Source: Cordia subcordata | Taxonomy: Eukaryota > Streptophyta > Magnoliopsida > Boraginales > Cordiaceae | DNA length: 64,000 bases | Assembly: GCA_028554755.1 (NCBI GenBank) | Contig: JAPTOF010000025.1 | Coordinates: 620,001-684,000 of the forward strand | Direction of reading: 5' to 3' | Shown here: one piece after another, positions 33,397 to 46,797 of the stretch | Position numbering within the stretch: position 1 is the first letter of the stretch | Layout of the letters: each line of letters begins with the position of its first letter | Notes under the pieces: generated by a model | Seen by the model: only the letters and a program-made list of their open reading frames with translations | Told to the model about the DNA's origin: nothing | The model's database searches: none | Translations under genes and position numbers: made by a program

Positions 33397-34801
33397 GCAT
33401 CACAATTAGCAGAAATTGACATTAAAGCGCATGGCAAACACATCTAGGGCATGGCATTTGAGAATACACCGGTATATTCTACTACTAAACACATAGACAT
33501 GTTTAGATTACACCAATTTAAGCAATAGCACCCGACATGCATGCAATAGAAGCTAGTTATGCTATTAAGTATGCTAACACACACAAAGACATGTATATAG
33601 TCATACCAACTTCATGTAGTCACCACACAAACACATAGACATGCTAGCATAATGATTTAGAAATGGTTAATAGCACAATATACTTCAATATATATATGCT
33701 ACATCATTGAGGCATTTCAACAAACACATAGACATGTATGTAAAATAGCCTTTGAAGCCATAAGCATAAGGCATATATACATAAATCCATCAAGTTTCCA
33801 TTAATATAAAGTAGTAATCAATCCATAAATACAAGATATAATCACCCTACATAGCTCTAATTAAACATAATTAGACTTAGGATAAAAGAGAGATACCCTT
33901 CTATCCATAGCCAAGCTTTACAAACCATGAGCTATACCCCAAATCCTAGTGTTTGATCCTCTTAGATCCTTGATTCCAAGTGTTAAATGTGCTTAGAAGT
34001 GAATGTGTGAGGTGATTTTTAGTGGATTTTAGGTTTTGGAAAATGGGTGTTTGATTTGGGTCGTGTTCCCTTTGGCTTGAAATCCAGCCAATAGGAGTCC
34101 AAATAGGTTTAGTTGACCTTAGTTCACTTAGAAAGGCTAGTTAGTCCACCCTAACACCCTATGTTCATAAAGACAATGTCGTAGCTCTGAGTGAGGCGAA
34201 GCTTAGGAACGGACTCGCACCGAGTCCTAAGGCCAAATTGGGGAACTAATTAGAGGACTAAGTGCTAGGGTTAGATCGATCTACACTCACCTAGAATCTT
34301 ATTTGCTAGCCCTAATTCCTAAGTCATAAAGACCACGCCGTACTGCTAGGCATCGCCACCTAGGGACGGACCCGCACTGAGGCTTAAGGTACCAATTAGG
34401 AGGCTAATTATAGGTCTAGATTAGAGCACTTAGTATAATCCATCAAGTAACCCTAGAAAGACGTAGTAATCACCATAAACAAGATGTAATCACCTTAGTC
34501 TCCCATTTCCAACGTTTGAATCCCCTTAGATCGCTTGATTCCCCCATCACACACATACGCGCTACCTCTTTATTTCCTTGTTCTTAGATTAGGTTTACTA
34601 TTCCCGAGCTCCCCTCAAACCAAAAACACCAAAAACATTGTAGTTAGGACCCCAACAAGTAGCTCTTTAGGACGCACTTAGCTTAGAACACCATACACAT
34701 TAGGCCTCCCCGTGGATTCGACCCCGCACTCGCACACATCGTACTACACACAACCCGTGCGCTTGCGGGCTATTTAGGCTTGTGCTCAATTAGCGATATC
34801 A
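33397..34801 (+). repeat. Rearranged LTR-C: inverted segment plus direct 3' part
   Basis: 33397 to about 34062 is the reverse complement of LTR-C bases about 35937-36598. From about 34064 the sequence switches to the direct strand and follows LTR-C from about 36632 to its end (GCGATATCA at 34801). The first 670 bases of the LTR are missing. The copies at 35265 and 62183 are not inverted. Confidence 0.87.
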
Positions 34802-35264
34802 TTATACTCAAAGGCACTAAAAAGTTTTTGTGAATAAGTGCATAAGTGACACAATGTCAACTTAGCACAAACTATCCTCTATGTAGATACGTAAATAAGG
34901 CTTTTTATAAGCCATTTTGTATGTATATTCTCTCTTTTCTTGTCTTTTAGGCTTTGTGCATATTGGAGAGGCAACGTTAGTTGAGGGGGCACGAAATCTC
35001 AACATCCCGAGTGCGTGCGTTGGAATCCTAGGCTTGTGGTGGTTCGCTACTCGGGAACTTCCCATAAGGTTCGAGGCCCTTTATGAGTAGAGGAAGGATC
35101 CGAAGAAACTTGAGGATCTCTTCATAACAGGAATGCCCCCTTCATGCTTCTTAAGCTAGCCGTGATAGCAAGTCAATTTCTTAGGCAACCTTTTGTATTG
35201 ACTTTAGAGGTAAACCTAGGTTTGGGCCTGCTTGGGGACAAGCAAGGAAAAGGTTTGGGGGTGT
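34802..35264 (+). other. Athila 3' untranslated region fragment with polypurine tract
   Basis: Matches the last part of the 3' region at 31060-31525 (CACTAAAAAGTTTTTGTGAATAAG... hairpin TGCTTGGGGACAAGCA at 35229-35244, then the tract to 35264). Together with the flanking LTR-C copies it is an element that has lost primer site, gag and pol. Confidence 0.82.
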
Positions 35265-37349
35265 TGATGTGTTTATTTTGTGTGTTTATGTATTGCATGT
35301 ATATACTTTTTTTGAGGTGTTTTGAGCTTCATTTAATGTATTAGTATAGCATTTAGGTCATACTTGTGCATATTAGGGTCTACACGTTCATAGTTGAAGT
35401 TAGGACTTAAATGCTACACTAATGTACGTTTGTTGCTTGTTTAAGGTGTGATTTGGGAAGATAATTAGAGCTTAATTGAGGGTGATTGAAGTGTGGAACA
35501 AAGCCAAGGGTGTTTTGGACGCAAAGGAATGAAGAAAAGTGCTTTTGGAAGTGGTCGGACGAAAGAAGGAGCGACCGAGGCGAAACTGAGCGCAACGTGA
35601 GCCAAATTCGGATCTTGCAACCTAAAAAGGACATGGAAAAATTTTGGATACATTTTAGGGTGCAAAATATGGCTTGGGAGATCCCCCACGACGATACAAA
35701 GCCACAAAAAAAAAAATAGTGTGTGAATCGGAGTTAAAACGAGCAAAATATGACCATTTTACTATCAAGATCAGTTAGCCTCTGTCTAGGCCGGACAACC
35801 GGCGGGATCAGAATCTGGGCCAATTTTAGCCGGACGACTTAGCCCCAAAGCCGGACGACCGGTTGGGCCCCCGGCTGGGCGCGCTGAAAGCTCTATTTAA
35901 GCCACTTTTCAGCCCTTTTTGAAGGGGAACACCACCCAAATCAAACACCCATTTTCTAAAACCCAAAATCCACCAAAAATCACCTCACACACTCACTTCT
36001 AAACACATTTAACACTTGGAATCAAGGATCTAAGAGGATCAAACACTAGGATTTAGGGCATAGCTCATGGTTTGTAAAGCTTGGCTATGGATAGAAATGT
36101 ATCTCTCTTTTATCCTAAGTCTAATTATGTTTAATTAGAGCTATGTAGGGTGATTATATCTTGTATTTATGGATTGATTATGACTTTATATTAATGAAAA
36201 CTTGATGGATTTATGTATATATGCTTTATGCTTAGGGCTTCAAAGGCTATTTTACATACATGTCTATGTGTTTGTTGAAATGCCTCAATGATGTAGCATA
36301 TATATATTGAAGTCTATTGTGCTATTAACCATTTCTAAATCATTATGCTAGCATGTATATGTGTTTGTGTGGTGATTACATAAAGTGGGTATGACTATAT
36401 ACATGTCTATGTGTGTGTTAGCATACTTAATAGCATAACTAGCTTCTATCGCATACATGTCGGGTGCCATTGCTTAAATTGGTGTAATCTAAACATGTCT
36501 ATGTGTTTAGTAGTAGAATATACCGGCGTATTCTCAAATGCCATGCCCTAGATGTGTTTGCCATGCGCTTTAATGTCAATTTCTGCTAATTGTGATGCGA
36601 TCGATGGTGCACAACTAGTATCTAGCCTAGGTCGAGTCCCCTTTGGCTTTAAATCCAGCCAATAGGAGTCCGGATAGGTTTAGATGACCTTAGTTCACTT
36701 AGAAAGGCTAGTTAGTCCACCCTAACACCCTAGGTTCATAAGGACCACGCCGTAGCTCTGAGTGAGGCGAAGCTTAGGGACGGACTCGCACCGAGTCCTA
36801 GGGCCAGATTGGGGAACTAATTAGAGGACTAAGTGCTAGGGTTAGATCGATCTACACTCACCCAGAATCTTATTAGCTAGCCCTAATTCCTAAGTTATAA
36901 AGATCACGCCGTACTGCTAGGCATCGCCACTTAGGGACGGACCCGCACTGAGGCTTAGGGTACCAATTAGGAGGCTAATTATAGGTCTAGATTAGAGCAC
37001 TTAGTATAATCCATCAAGTAACCCTAGAAAGACGTAGTAATCACCATAAACAAGATGTAATAACCTTAGTCTTCCATTTCCAATGTTTGAATCCCCTTAG
37101 ATCGCTTGATTCCCCCATCACACATATACGCGCTACCTTTTTATTTCCTTGCTCTTAGATTAGGTTTACTATTCTCGAGCTCCCCTCAAACCAAAAACAC
37201 CAAAAACATTGTAGTTAAGACACACTTAGCTTAGGACACTATACATGTTAGGCTTCCCCGTGGATTCGACCCCGCACTCGCACACACCGTACTACACACG
37301 ACCCGTGCGGTTGCGGGCTATTTAGGCTTGTGCTCAATTAACGATATCA
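35265..37349 (+). repeat. LTR-C, complete copy
   Basis: TGATGTGTTT to AACGATATCA, 2085 bp. Related to LTR-A in its middle part but clearly a separate family. It has a palindrome array with CCGGACGACC-type units (35785-35880), a TATTTAA promoter box (about 35894), four CATGTCTATGTGTTT-type repeats (36259, 36352, 36402, 36494), one U5 hairpin (36643-36662) and the shared U5 end. Confidence 0.92.
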
Positions 37350-37359
37350 AGTTCTTGAT

Positions 37360-39232
37360 TGGTGTCGTCTTTCGAGTGCAAGCTCTAAAAGACCCTCAAG
37401 CGTACGGATCGTGCAATATAGTGTGTACAAGTGCAGGTGTCGAACCATAGGGAGGCGTGAATAATGTGTGTGAATTCTATGCTTGGTGCTCTAGAAAGTG
37501 CCAAAAAGAAAGATCTAAACTACACATATTTTTGGGGTTTCGAATTATCGGGAGCTCTAGGTAAAGGAAATAAAACTAAACTATGATTATGAAAAATGGG
37601 AACACAAGTTGGTCAAGAGGGAACTAACAATTGAGAAGGGGTTAGGGTGACTTCGACTTATGAATGGGTAATTCTATACTCAAATGCTATGGGATTAAGG
37701 GATGATGGCTAACTATCATGAGTGCTCTTAACTAGGTTGCTAGTTAGTGTCCTAATTTCCCCCAAGGACTCGGTACGGGTCCGTCCCTAGGTGGCGTCTC
37801 CTAGAGCTACGGCGTGGTCCTTATGACCTAGGGCCTTAAGAGTGACTAACTAACTTCCTAGGTGACTTAGAATGAACCTACCTTAGTACCTAAACCTTTG
37901 GCTGGATTTAAAGCCAAGACCTAGTGTTGCTAAGGTCGACTAAACCTATCCGGAAACCTATTGGCTGGATTTAAAGCCAAATGAGACTCGGTCTAGACCA
38001 GCCCTAAATTACGCTTCGTCATTCTAAGGTCACTACAGCAGGATTTGACTTGCTAGTACGTTCATACAGGTTCAAGGCCAAGGTGCTCGTGAATAATGGA
38101 ACCTATTCGACTACCAAACATCGTCATGTTCAGTTCACACCATTAGAAATAATTAACAACCAACACGTATGCGTTATTGAATTTATGCTCATTACTAGGC
38201 ATGCAAATATACATATAGACATGAATAAAAGCATTACCCACTTCATAGCATCCACATATAAACACATAGACATGATTATAACATGGATTAGATGTGTTTA
38301 ATAACAAACAAACTTCAATTTATACACATGTTACTCATCTAGGCATTTTATCAAACACTTAGACATGAATGAGAAAATACCCAATTGAACAAGAAAATTC
38401 GAAACATGTATATATATTCAGCCATCATATCCCATATCATAAGGGTAAAAAGTTAACCCATTACATAAGTTAAATCACCCTACACAAATCTACTCCATCA
38501 TAATAAGAAATAGAATGAAAGAGAGATAATGAAACTTCTCTTTCATCCTAGCTAATCTTGTACAAAGCTTTTGAGTAAACTTGATTCCAAATGTTTGAAC
38601 CCTCTAAATCAAGCTTGGTTCTTAGTGAGAAATGTGTGAAAAGTGTGTGTGAAGTGGGTGGAATCTAGGGTTAAGTGTGTGAGAATTTTAGGTGTGAAAA
38701 TGTGTTAATCTTCCAAAAGTCCTCTCCTTTTTTTTTCTGCAAAATATGTTCTCAGCGTATTGCCGGTCGACCGGCCTCTAGACCTAGCTCGACCGGCTTT
38801 TTAATGATGCTCTCTAGACTGGTCGGTCGACCTAGCCGGTCGACCAGCTCTGGAGGGGTGGTCGTCCGGCTATTTTTGGCACCTCTCTGGAGTGGCCGGT
38901 CGACCGGCTCTTTTTCCTTGGTCGTCTGGCTGACTTTCTTCCTCCATTCTTTGTCTTTTTTTTTGGCCTCCAGTCTTCTCTCTTAGACCCGTGCGTTTCC
39001 CATCTTCATCACCTTTCATCCTCCAATCTTGATCATAACCCAAATTTCACCTAAATCATTGAAAACAAGCAATTAGTGTAGCAATTTGTCTCTTAAACTC
39101 GATATGCACATTTGTTTATGCTAAAGCCTATTCCTATCAAAAGCACTACACTAATGCATCATTATGAGCACTCAACACCTCTAAAATATAGGTAAATGAC
39201 AATGCAAACACACACAAAATCACAACACATCA
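37360..39232 (-). repeat. LTR-A, 3' LTR of the minus-strand element
   Basis: 1873 bp, reverse complement of the LTR-A form. Palindrome array at 38757-38935. The TATA box of other copies appears lost: about 20 bp around it are deleted near 38745. Confidence 0.92.
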
Positions 39233-40630
39233 ACACCCCCAAACCTTCTCCTTGCTTGTCCTCAAGCAAACCCAATCTTAAATTTTATCTCTAAAGTCGA
39301 TACAATGGATTGCCTAAAGGATTGACTCGCTATCAAGATTAGTTTAAGAAGCATGAAAGGGGCATTCCTATTATGAAGAGATCCTAAGCCTCTTTGGATC
39401 TTCCTCTACTCATAAGGGTCTCATTCCTCATGGGAATTTCCCAAGTAGCCAATCCACCACAATCCTAGGATTCTAAATCACGTACTCGGGATGTTGATAT
39501 TTCATGCTCCCTCAACTAACATGGCCTCCCTAACATACACCAAGCCTCAAAGATAAGAAGAGAGAATATACAAACACAATGGCTTATAAAAAGCCTTATT
39601 CACGTGTCTACAAAGATGATAACTTTTGCTAAGTTGACATTGCATCACTTATGCACTTATTCACTAACTTTTTGGTGCCTTTGGCTTTCCTCTTTTTCAC
39701 TTCATTTTTTAATACATAGATTTTTGCACCTTTTTGCCTTTTTTCATTTTTTTTTTAACTTCAATTGCTTTGTATTGTATTCACAAAAAGGAAGAAAAAG
39801 AAAGGCTTAGGCACATCAACAAGAACCAATCAAGGAAGGGGCACTCACATCAATAACCCTTTTCCAACACTCTTTCCTACTAAGCTATGGGGTGGCTACA
39901 AGGGTTATTCTTTCAAGGTTCTCACTCCTCAAAACTTTGAAGGGCATCCCTTCCAAGACTTAGTTTTCAAACCACTCTATTCATTCCCCCACAATGCCTC
40001 TCATCTTCATAAATCAATAGAGTCAATCACAAAAGCCAACACAATGATCAACAAAGAAATAAATGACTCTATATGCATCAAAATTGAAAAATTTTTGCCA
40101 TTTATATGCATAATGCAATCTACCCTAAGCAAGATATATAACAAGAAAACCAAACTCCCACACCCCCAAACCTAAACTTTGCTTGTCCTCAAGCAAAAAG
40201 ATCAAAACACAAAAATAAGCAAATTGTCATTACAAAACAAGTAAGGGTAGTGAGGATAGGGTATAAACATGGGGAATAAATGGAGAAAGGATAGACACAA
40301 CCGTGCATTTTCTTCAAAGCTTTCCATGCCAATGATAAATCACCATACTACTAATCCTGTGACTCACAATTCATGAACACTCACAAAGAAAACAAGATTA
40401 GTAGCATTGCCTATGCATACTTGCATTGGCATGTGCAATAATGAGCAATGGTGTATCTTATGGGACAAAGGATTGGGATTCAACACTTTGGTTTAGGTGC
40501 AAGAAAGATAAAAGAAAGAAAATAAAAAGAAAAGAAAGTGAAACAAATTCAAAACCTCAAAATTGAACTTAGGTTGCCTCCTAGTAACGCTAACCACCAT
40601 GCCGTCAGCTAGGCAAACACCAACTCATCT
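39233..40630 (-). other. Athila 3' untranslated region and polypurine tract (minus strand)
   Basis: Terminal hairpin at 39252-39269 and a second at 40179-40196, 927 bases apart, each followed on the minus strand by a G-rich purine tract. T-rich runs at 39700-39765. No gene is seen. Confidence 0.86.
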
Positions 40631-43600
40631 TCAACTTCTATAGTTGGGATCCTGAAGTAGTAAAACCTCTACACGAGCCATGCTTGGATCATAAGCGTGC
40701 TTCAGGCGTTGCCCATTCACCGTCAACTCTTGGCCATCCTTCAAGTCTTTAATCTTGACTGCTCCAGAAGGATAGGCAACCATCACCTCATATGGACCAT
40801 CCCATCTTGTCTTAAGCTTACCTGGAAATAGTTTCAATCGTGAGTTAAACAACCAAACTTTATCGGAGGGAGAGAATGATTTCTTAATAATGTATTTATC
40901 ATGAATTCTCTTCATCCTATCCTTATAAAGTTTAGCATTCTCATACGCCTCGAATCTTAGCTCTTCCAATTCCGTCAGGTCTAGCTTTCTTTTATCACCC
41001 ACTCTTGCCAAGTCAAAATTTAGGGCTTTGATTGCCCAATAAGCTCTATGCTCTAGTTCTACCGGCAAGTGACAAGCTTTACCATAAACCAATCTATATG
41101 GAGACATACTAATGGGAGTCTTAAAGGCTGTACGGTAGGCCCACAAAGCATCATTTAACCTAATAGACCAATCTCTCCTATCGGGCCTAACCGTTTTCTC
41201 TAAAATGTGCTTGATTTCCCTATTGGATACCTCTACTTGTCCACTAGTTTGTGGGTGATATGGTGTGGCAACCTTATGGGTAACCAAATATCTCCTCAAC
41301 AAGGCCTCTAAAGTCCTATGGCGAAAGTGCAAACCCCCATCACTAATTAAGACCCTAGGGACTCCAAATCTAGAGAAAATATTTTCCTTAATGAACTTAA
41401 CCACTACCCTATGGTCATTAGTGCGTGTGGGAATTGCTTCAACCCATTTAGACACATAATCAACGGCCACGAAAATGTATTGGTACCCAAAGGAAGGTGG
41501 AAATGGACCCATGAAATCTATACCCCAAACATCAAACAACTCACAAGGAAGAATAGGGGATAAAAGCATCATGTTTCTCCTAGAGATGGACCCGGATTAT
41601 TGACATCTAAAACACTTTTTGCAATACTCTTGGGCATCCCTAAAGAGACTGGGCCAAAATAGTCCATATTGCAAGACCTTCGCGGCAGTCTTCTTCCCAC
41701 TAAAATGACCCCCACATCCCTCATCATGACACATGCTCAAAACGCTCTCAAACTCATCTTCAGGCACACACCGGCGAATCATTTGATCCGCACACACTTT
41801 GAAGAGATAGGGATCTTCCCAAAAGAAATGACTAACTTGTGCTAGGAACCTATCTTTTTCTCTCTTTTCCCAATGGGAAGGAAAACGCCTTGTGGCAAGA
41901 TAATTGACAATATGAGCAAACCAAGGTGCGTGATGAGAGATGGCAAACAATTGCTCATCGGGGAATGAATAATGAAAAGGAGATGGATCACTAGAAAACT
42001 CACTAACAAGACGGGAAAGATGATCCGCAACTAAATTTTCTCTACCCTTCGTATCCCAGATTTCTTTGTCAAACTCTTGAAGAAGGAGCAACCACCTAAT
42101 CAAGCGGGGCTTAGATTCTTTCTTAGACAACAAATACTTCAATGCCGCATGATCGGTGTAGATAATCACTTTGGACCCTAGGATGTATGACCTAAACTTA
42201 TCAAGGGAGAAAACTATTACTAGAAGCTCTTTTTCCGTGGTTGTGTAGTTCTTTTGGGCTTCATCAAGAGTCTTGCTAGCATAGTACACAACATGGGGCA
42301 ACTTATCCTTCCTTTGACCTAAAACAGCTCCTATCGCATAATCGGATGCATCACACATCACCTCAAATGAGAGACTGTAGTTAGGTGGCTGGATAATTGG
42401 GGATATAGACAATAAGGATTTAAGCCTATTGAAAGCTCTAACACATTCATCATCAACGTCAAAAGGGACATCTTGTGCTAGGAGCCTAGACAAGGGGCGT
42501 GCAATGTGACTAAAATCCTTAATGAATCTACGGTAGAATCCTGCATGCCTTAGAAAAGATCTAACATCCTTGACACACTTAGGGATAGGCAACTTCACAA
42601 TTAATTCTACCTTAGCTGGGTCAACTTGAATACCACCAGACGAAACTATATGACCCAACACTATCCCTCGTTGGACCATGAAGTGGGATTTCTCCCAACT
42701 CAACACTAGATTCTTCTCCACACATCGGTCTAAGACTAAAGAGAGATGACTCAAGCACTCATCAAAGCTATCTCCAAAGACTGAAAAATCATCCATGAAA
42801 ATCTCTAAATGTCTTTCAATCATGTCACTAAAAATGGCCATCATACATCTCTGAAAAGTCGTTGGGGCATTACAAAGACCTAAGGGCATTCTCCTATAAG
42901 CAAAAGTGCCATAGAAACAAGTAAAGGTAGTCTTCTCTTGGTCCTCGGGAAACACGGGGATCTGATTATAACATGAATAGCCATCTGGAAAACAATAGTA
43001 GCTATGCCCAGCTACTCTATCTAAGATTTGATCTAGAAAAGGCAATTGGAAATGATCCTTCCTAGTTTTGGAGTTGAGTTTCCTATAGTCAATACAAACT
43101 CTCCATCCCGTGGGAGTAAGTGTAGGGATAAGCTCTCCTCTCTTATTCTCAACCACCGTGATCCCGGACTTCTTAGGGACTACTTGGACCGGGCTAACCC
43201 ACTCAATATCAGAGATCGGATAAATATTGCCTGCATCTAAAAGCTTAATGATCTCTTTCTTAACTACTTCGCTCATGTGTGGGTTTAGCCTCCTTTGCAT
43301 TTCCCTAGAAGGAATGGCTCCATCCTCAAGGTGAATATGATGCATGCAAACCGAAGGGTCTATACCTCTCAAATCATCAATTTTCCACCCTATAGCCTTC
43401 CTATGTTTCCTAAGGACCTCTAAGAGATGCTCCTCATGCTCACTAGAAAGATCGGAAGCTATGATGACCGGAAGGGTCTCACTAAGGCCTAGGAATGCAT
43501 ATTTCAAATGATCGGGAAGGGGTTTGAGCTCTAAAGAAGGGCTAGGCTCAACCAAGGGGGACTTAACCTGAACATCATCAATGGGGACATCACTAGAAAT

Positions 43601-44329
43601 GAGACTAGAAGGATTAACCCCAAGTGACTTATTAGTCAAATGGCTCTCAATCAAGGAAGTAGAAGCTACACATTTCCTCTCTAAGGTCTCCAAATCAAAA
43701 CTAGACATCAATTCCTCAAATTTCCTCAATTCTTCTCCATCAATTATAGTCTTCTCTATAATATCCTCAACACAAGAATCAATCACATCCACCCTAAAGC
43801 ACTCTTCTCCATCCTCTCCTCCTATACTAGCCCTATTCACCGCCTCTGTAACCTTCATAGTGGATCTTAAATTCCCAAATTTCATCTCTAATAACCCCGA
43901 CCTATAATGGATAATAGCATCTGCGGTGGCAAGGAAGGGGCGACCTAGAAAAATGGGTGTAGAATGTTTAGAGTCGTGTCCTAAATCCATATCTAACACT
44001 ATAAAGTCAACAGGGTATACAAACTCACCTATTTGGACCATAACGTCCTCTATCACACCCTTAGGTCTGCGCTCGGACCTATCGGCTAGCTGAAGAGTAA
44101 TATGCGTAGGGGACAACTCACCTAGACCTAGCTGATGATAGACGGTGTAGGGAATGAGATTCACACTAGATCCTAAATCTAACAAGGCGTGATTAATTTG
44201 GGTCTCACGGATCCTACAAGGAATGGTGAAGGCTCCGGGGTCACTCATCTTGGGCGGAAGGCCCGAAGTACAAATACTACTCACTTTCTCCATAAGCCTT
44301 ACCTTCTTAGGAATGTTCAATGACCTACG
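40631..44329 (-). pseudogene. Athila pol: protease, RT, RNase H, integrase
   Basis: One frame with a single TAA at 41597-41599, inside the integrase zinc module (after CFRCQ). Protease DLGSS is intact at 44165-44179. RT has FMDD at 42788-42799 and the Athila block [19 protein letters not shown]. RNase H has [14 protein letters not shown] and [11 protein letters not shown]. Integrase has [18 protein letters not shown] and [11 protein letters not shown] as the DDE set and ends at DPNYRS. A few substitutions at usually constant places are visible, for example FLRHAGFYRR for [10 protein letters not shown]. All four enzymes would act in the particle and nucleus; expression is blocked by the stop, the gag stop and the lost 5' LTR. 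Confidence 0.93.
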
Positions 44330-46220
44330 TTTCCTTGTACAAAGATCCTTAAAGAACTCAGAATAAGAGGGAATGGAAAGGATCGCATCTATCAAAGGAA
44401 GATTGACCTTAAGGTCCTTAAGATGCTCTAAAACCTTGAAGAATCTAGAATGCCCACTAGGTGTAGGCCTCTCTAAGGCAGATGGAAAGGGAACTCTAGG
44501 CTCTATACCTCTAGATATATGGGAGTCATCAATAGGCTCTTTTTCCTCCTGATGTAGGCAGGAAGTACTACTCTCTCCATTATCTCTAATGGGCTCATCT
44601 CTCTTAATAGGACCTTCTCTAGAATTTCCCTCAACAGGGCTACCATGTGGTGCTCTAGACTCGGAAGGACCACTAGGTGCAGGCACTGCAAAGTCAATTC
44701 CTACCCTATTATCCACTACCCGACCGCTCCTAAGAGTGGTGACGGCCTTAGCCTGGGCCTGAGGGGGATAAGTGGTATCGGTAGAGGAACAGGACTGGAC
44801 TCTAGGGTTCACCTTCAGCTGAGAAGGCAATTTCCCCGGGTCTCTAGCGCTCAACTGACTAGCAATCTGTCCTAACTGTGCCTCAAACCTCGTCATTTGC
44901 TGCCTATTTTCTGCCAATTCCTGTTGTTGGTTCTGAATGAACTGCATTATCTTCATCATGTCATTACTAGGAGGTTGGCTACTAGAGGAAGCAAGCAAAG
45001 CCTGAGGTTGAGAAGCACCAGTGAGATGGGGTTGATTAACATGATAGAAACCTGGGGGATGTTGAGGACGGGGTCGCTGCTGAGGTGGAACTTGAGGATA
45101 TGAACTAGACTCATGTTGTCCTTGTCTCCAAGAAAATTTTGGGTTGTCCCTCCAACCTGGATTGTATGTGTTCGAGTATGGATTATACTCACGAGAATAA
45201 CTTTGTGTGGCACACACTTGCTCTTTCATGAATTCAAGAAATTGGGACGCTAAAGGGCAAGCTATGGTCTCATGGGATGACTCGAAGCACAATGCACAAA
45301 CTTCAACAACTAAAAGGGCAGAGGAAGAACCTAATGAACTAGTCCTATGACCTTGGGATGAAATGGACAAAGAAATGAATTGATCTAGTTTATTTGTCAA
45401 AGCCTCAACCTTAGCAAGTAAGTCTAAAGAAACTCTAACCTCACAAACACTTCTCTTGTTGCCTCCCCAACTAGACCTTTCCATTGCAAAATTTTGAAAA
45501 GAATTTTCAGCCATCATTTCTATTTTCTCCCATGCCTCGGTCGGTCTCAAAAGATAGAAGCCACCACCGGAGACGGCATTGACCATCATCCTATTTTGTT
45601 CATTTAAGCCTCGAAAGAAGTATTGCATTAGGTCATGATTGCTGTACCCGTGGTGTGGATATTGTCTAAGAAGATCCTTGAACCTCTCCCAAGCCTCATG
45701 AAAAGATTCTAGGTCATGTTAGGAGAAAGTCATAATGGCAGTCCTAAGGTTGACTGTCTTGGCCATGGGATAAAATTTTTGGAAGAACTTAGATTGAAGC
45801 TCAGCCCATGTAGTAATGCAACCATTAGGTAAGGAATGCAACCAAGTCCTAGCCTTTTCCTTAAGAGAGAAAGGAAACAATCTTAGACGTATGACCTCTT
45901 GGGAGACATTAGGGGCATAGAGGGTGGAACTCATCTCAACAAAATCAGTGATATGATCTAGAGGACTCTCATTGCTTTTCCCATAGAAGGAGGGAAGCAT
46001 AGCCAACATATTAGGCTTAATCTCAAAGTTCGTCTCCCCTAAACCCTGAATTTGAATAGCCAAATTAGGCTCAAAGGCTTCAGGAAGAAATAATTGCCTA
46101 AGAGTGGGTTCCTCATCTATGGGTTGGTCTGGTCTACGGGGCTCTCGTCTAAAATGGTCTTGGGCTTGATGCCCAATGTGATCGTGAGGTGGAATGGGAT
46201 TCATTGGGGGATTGGGAGGA
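44330..46220 (-). pseudogene. Athila gag, N-terminally truncated
   Basis: Same frame as pol. The capsid begins within the PPNPPMNPIPPHDH region at the junction and runs through KPNMLAMLPSFYGKSNES and KFFQKFYPMAKT. One TAA at 45719-45721 replaces a CAA present in the copy at 17495. The zinc knuckle is intact (VCALCFESSHETIAC, about 45257-45310). The Gln/Pro-rich linker follows (QVPPQQRPRPQHPPGFYHVNQ). Fused to pol without frameshift or stop between them, as in a single Gag-Pol frame. Confidence 0.92.
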
Positions 46221-46470
46221 CTTAAGCGTAAACAAATCTGCATATGGAATTTAAGAGACAAATTGCTACACTAATTGCTTGTTTTCAATGATTTAGGTGA
46301 ACTTTGGGTTATGATCAAGATTGGAGGATGAAAGGTGATGAAGATGGGAAACGCACGGGTCTAAGAGAGAAGACTAGAGGCCAAAAAAAAAGACAAAGAA
46401 TGGAGGAAGAAAGTCAGCCGGACGACCGGTCGACCGGCCACTCCAGAGAGGTGCCAAAAATAGCCGAACG
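46221..46470 (+). repeat. LTR-A internal fragment
   Basis: From CTTAAGCGTAAACAAA to ATAGCCGAACG it equals LTR-A bases about 15431-15683 in direct orientation, including one GGTCGACCGGCC unit. Both ends are abrupt, and neither is an LTR terminus. Confidence 0.87.
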
Positions 46471-46797
46471 GTGTGTGCGAGTGCGGGGTCGAATCCACCA
46501 GGAGGCCTAATGTGTATGGTGTTCTAAGCTAAGTGCATCTTAAAGAGCTACTTGTTGGGGTCCTAACTACAATGTTTTTGGTGTTTTTGGTTTGAGGGGA
46601 GCTCGGGAAAAGTAAACCTAATCTAAGAACAAGGAAATAAAAAGGTAGCGCGTATGTGTGTGATGGGGGAATCAAGCGATCTAAGGGGATTCAAACGTTG
46701 GAAATGGGAGACTATGGTGATTACATCTTGTTTATGGTGATTACTACGTCTTTCTAAGGTTACTTGATGGATTATACTAAGTGCTCTAATCTAGACC
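46471..46797 (-). repeat. LTR-C internal fragment
   Basis: GTGTGTGCGAGTGCGGGG to CTAATCTAGACC equals the segment 62245-62571 of the minus-strand LTR-C. The join to LTR-A falls at a shared ACGGTGT-like site. The right end joins an Athila 3' untranslated region. Confidence 0.85.

Larger units (their letters stand above)
37360..46220 (-). mobile_element. Athila-type element, 5' truncated, nearly intact gag-pol
   Basis: Minus strand: 3' LTR (37360-39232), 3' untranslated region, integrase to gag. The 5' LTR, primer site and first codons of gag are missing; gag ends at 46220, where an LTR-A piece in the other orientation begins. It adjoins LTR-C on the left with ten bases (AGTTCTTGAT) between them, so it inserted at or near the primer site of an LTR-C element. 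It is the best-preserved coding copy in the window. Confidence 0.92.
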
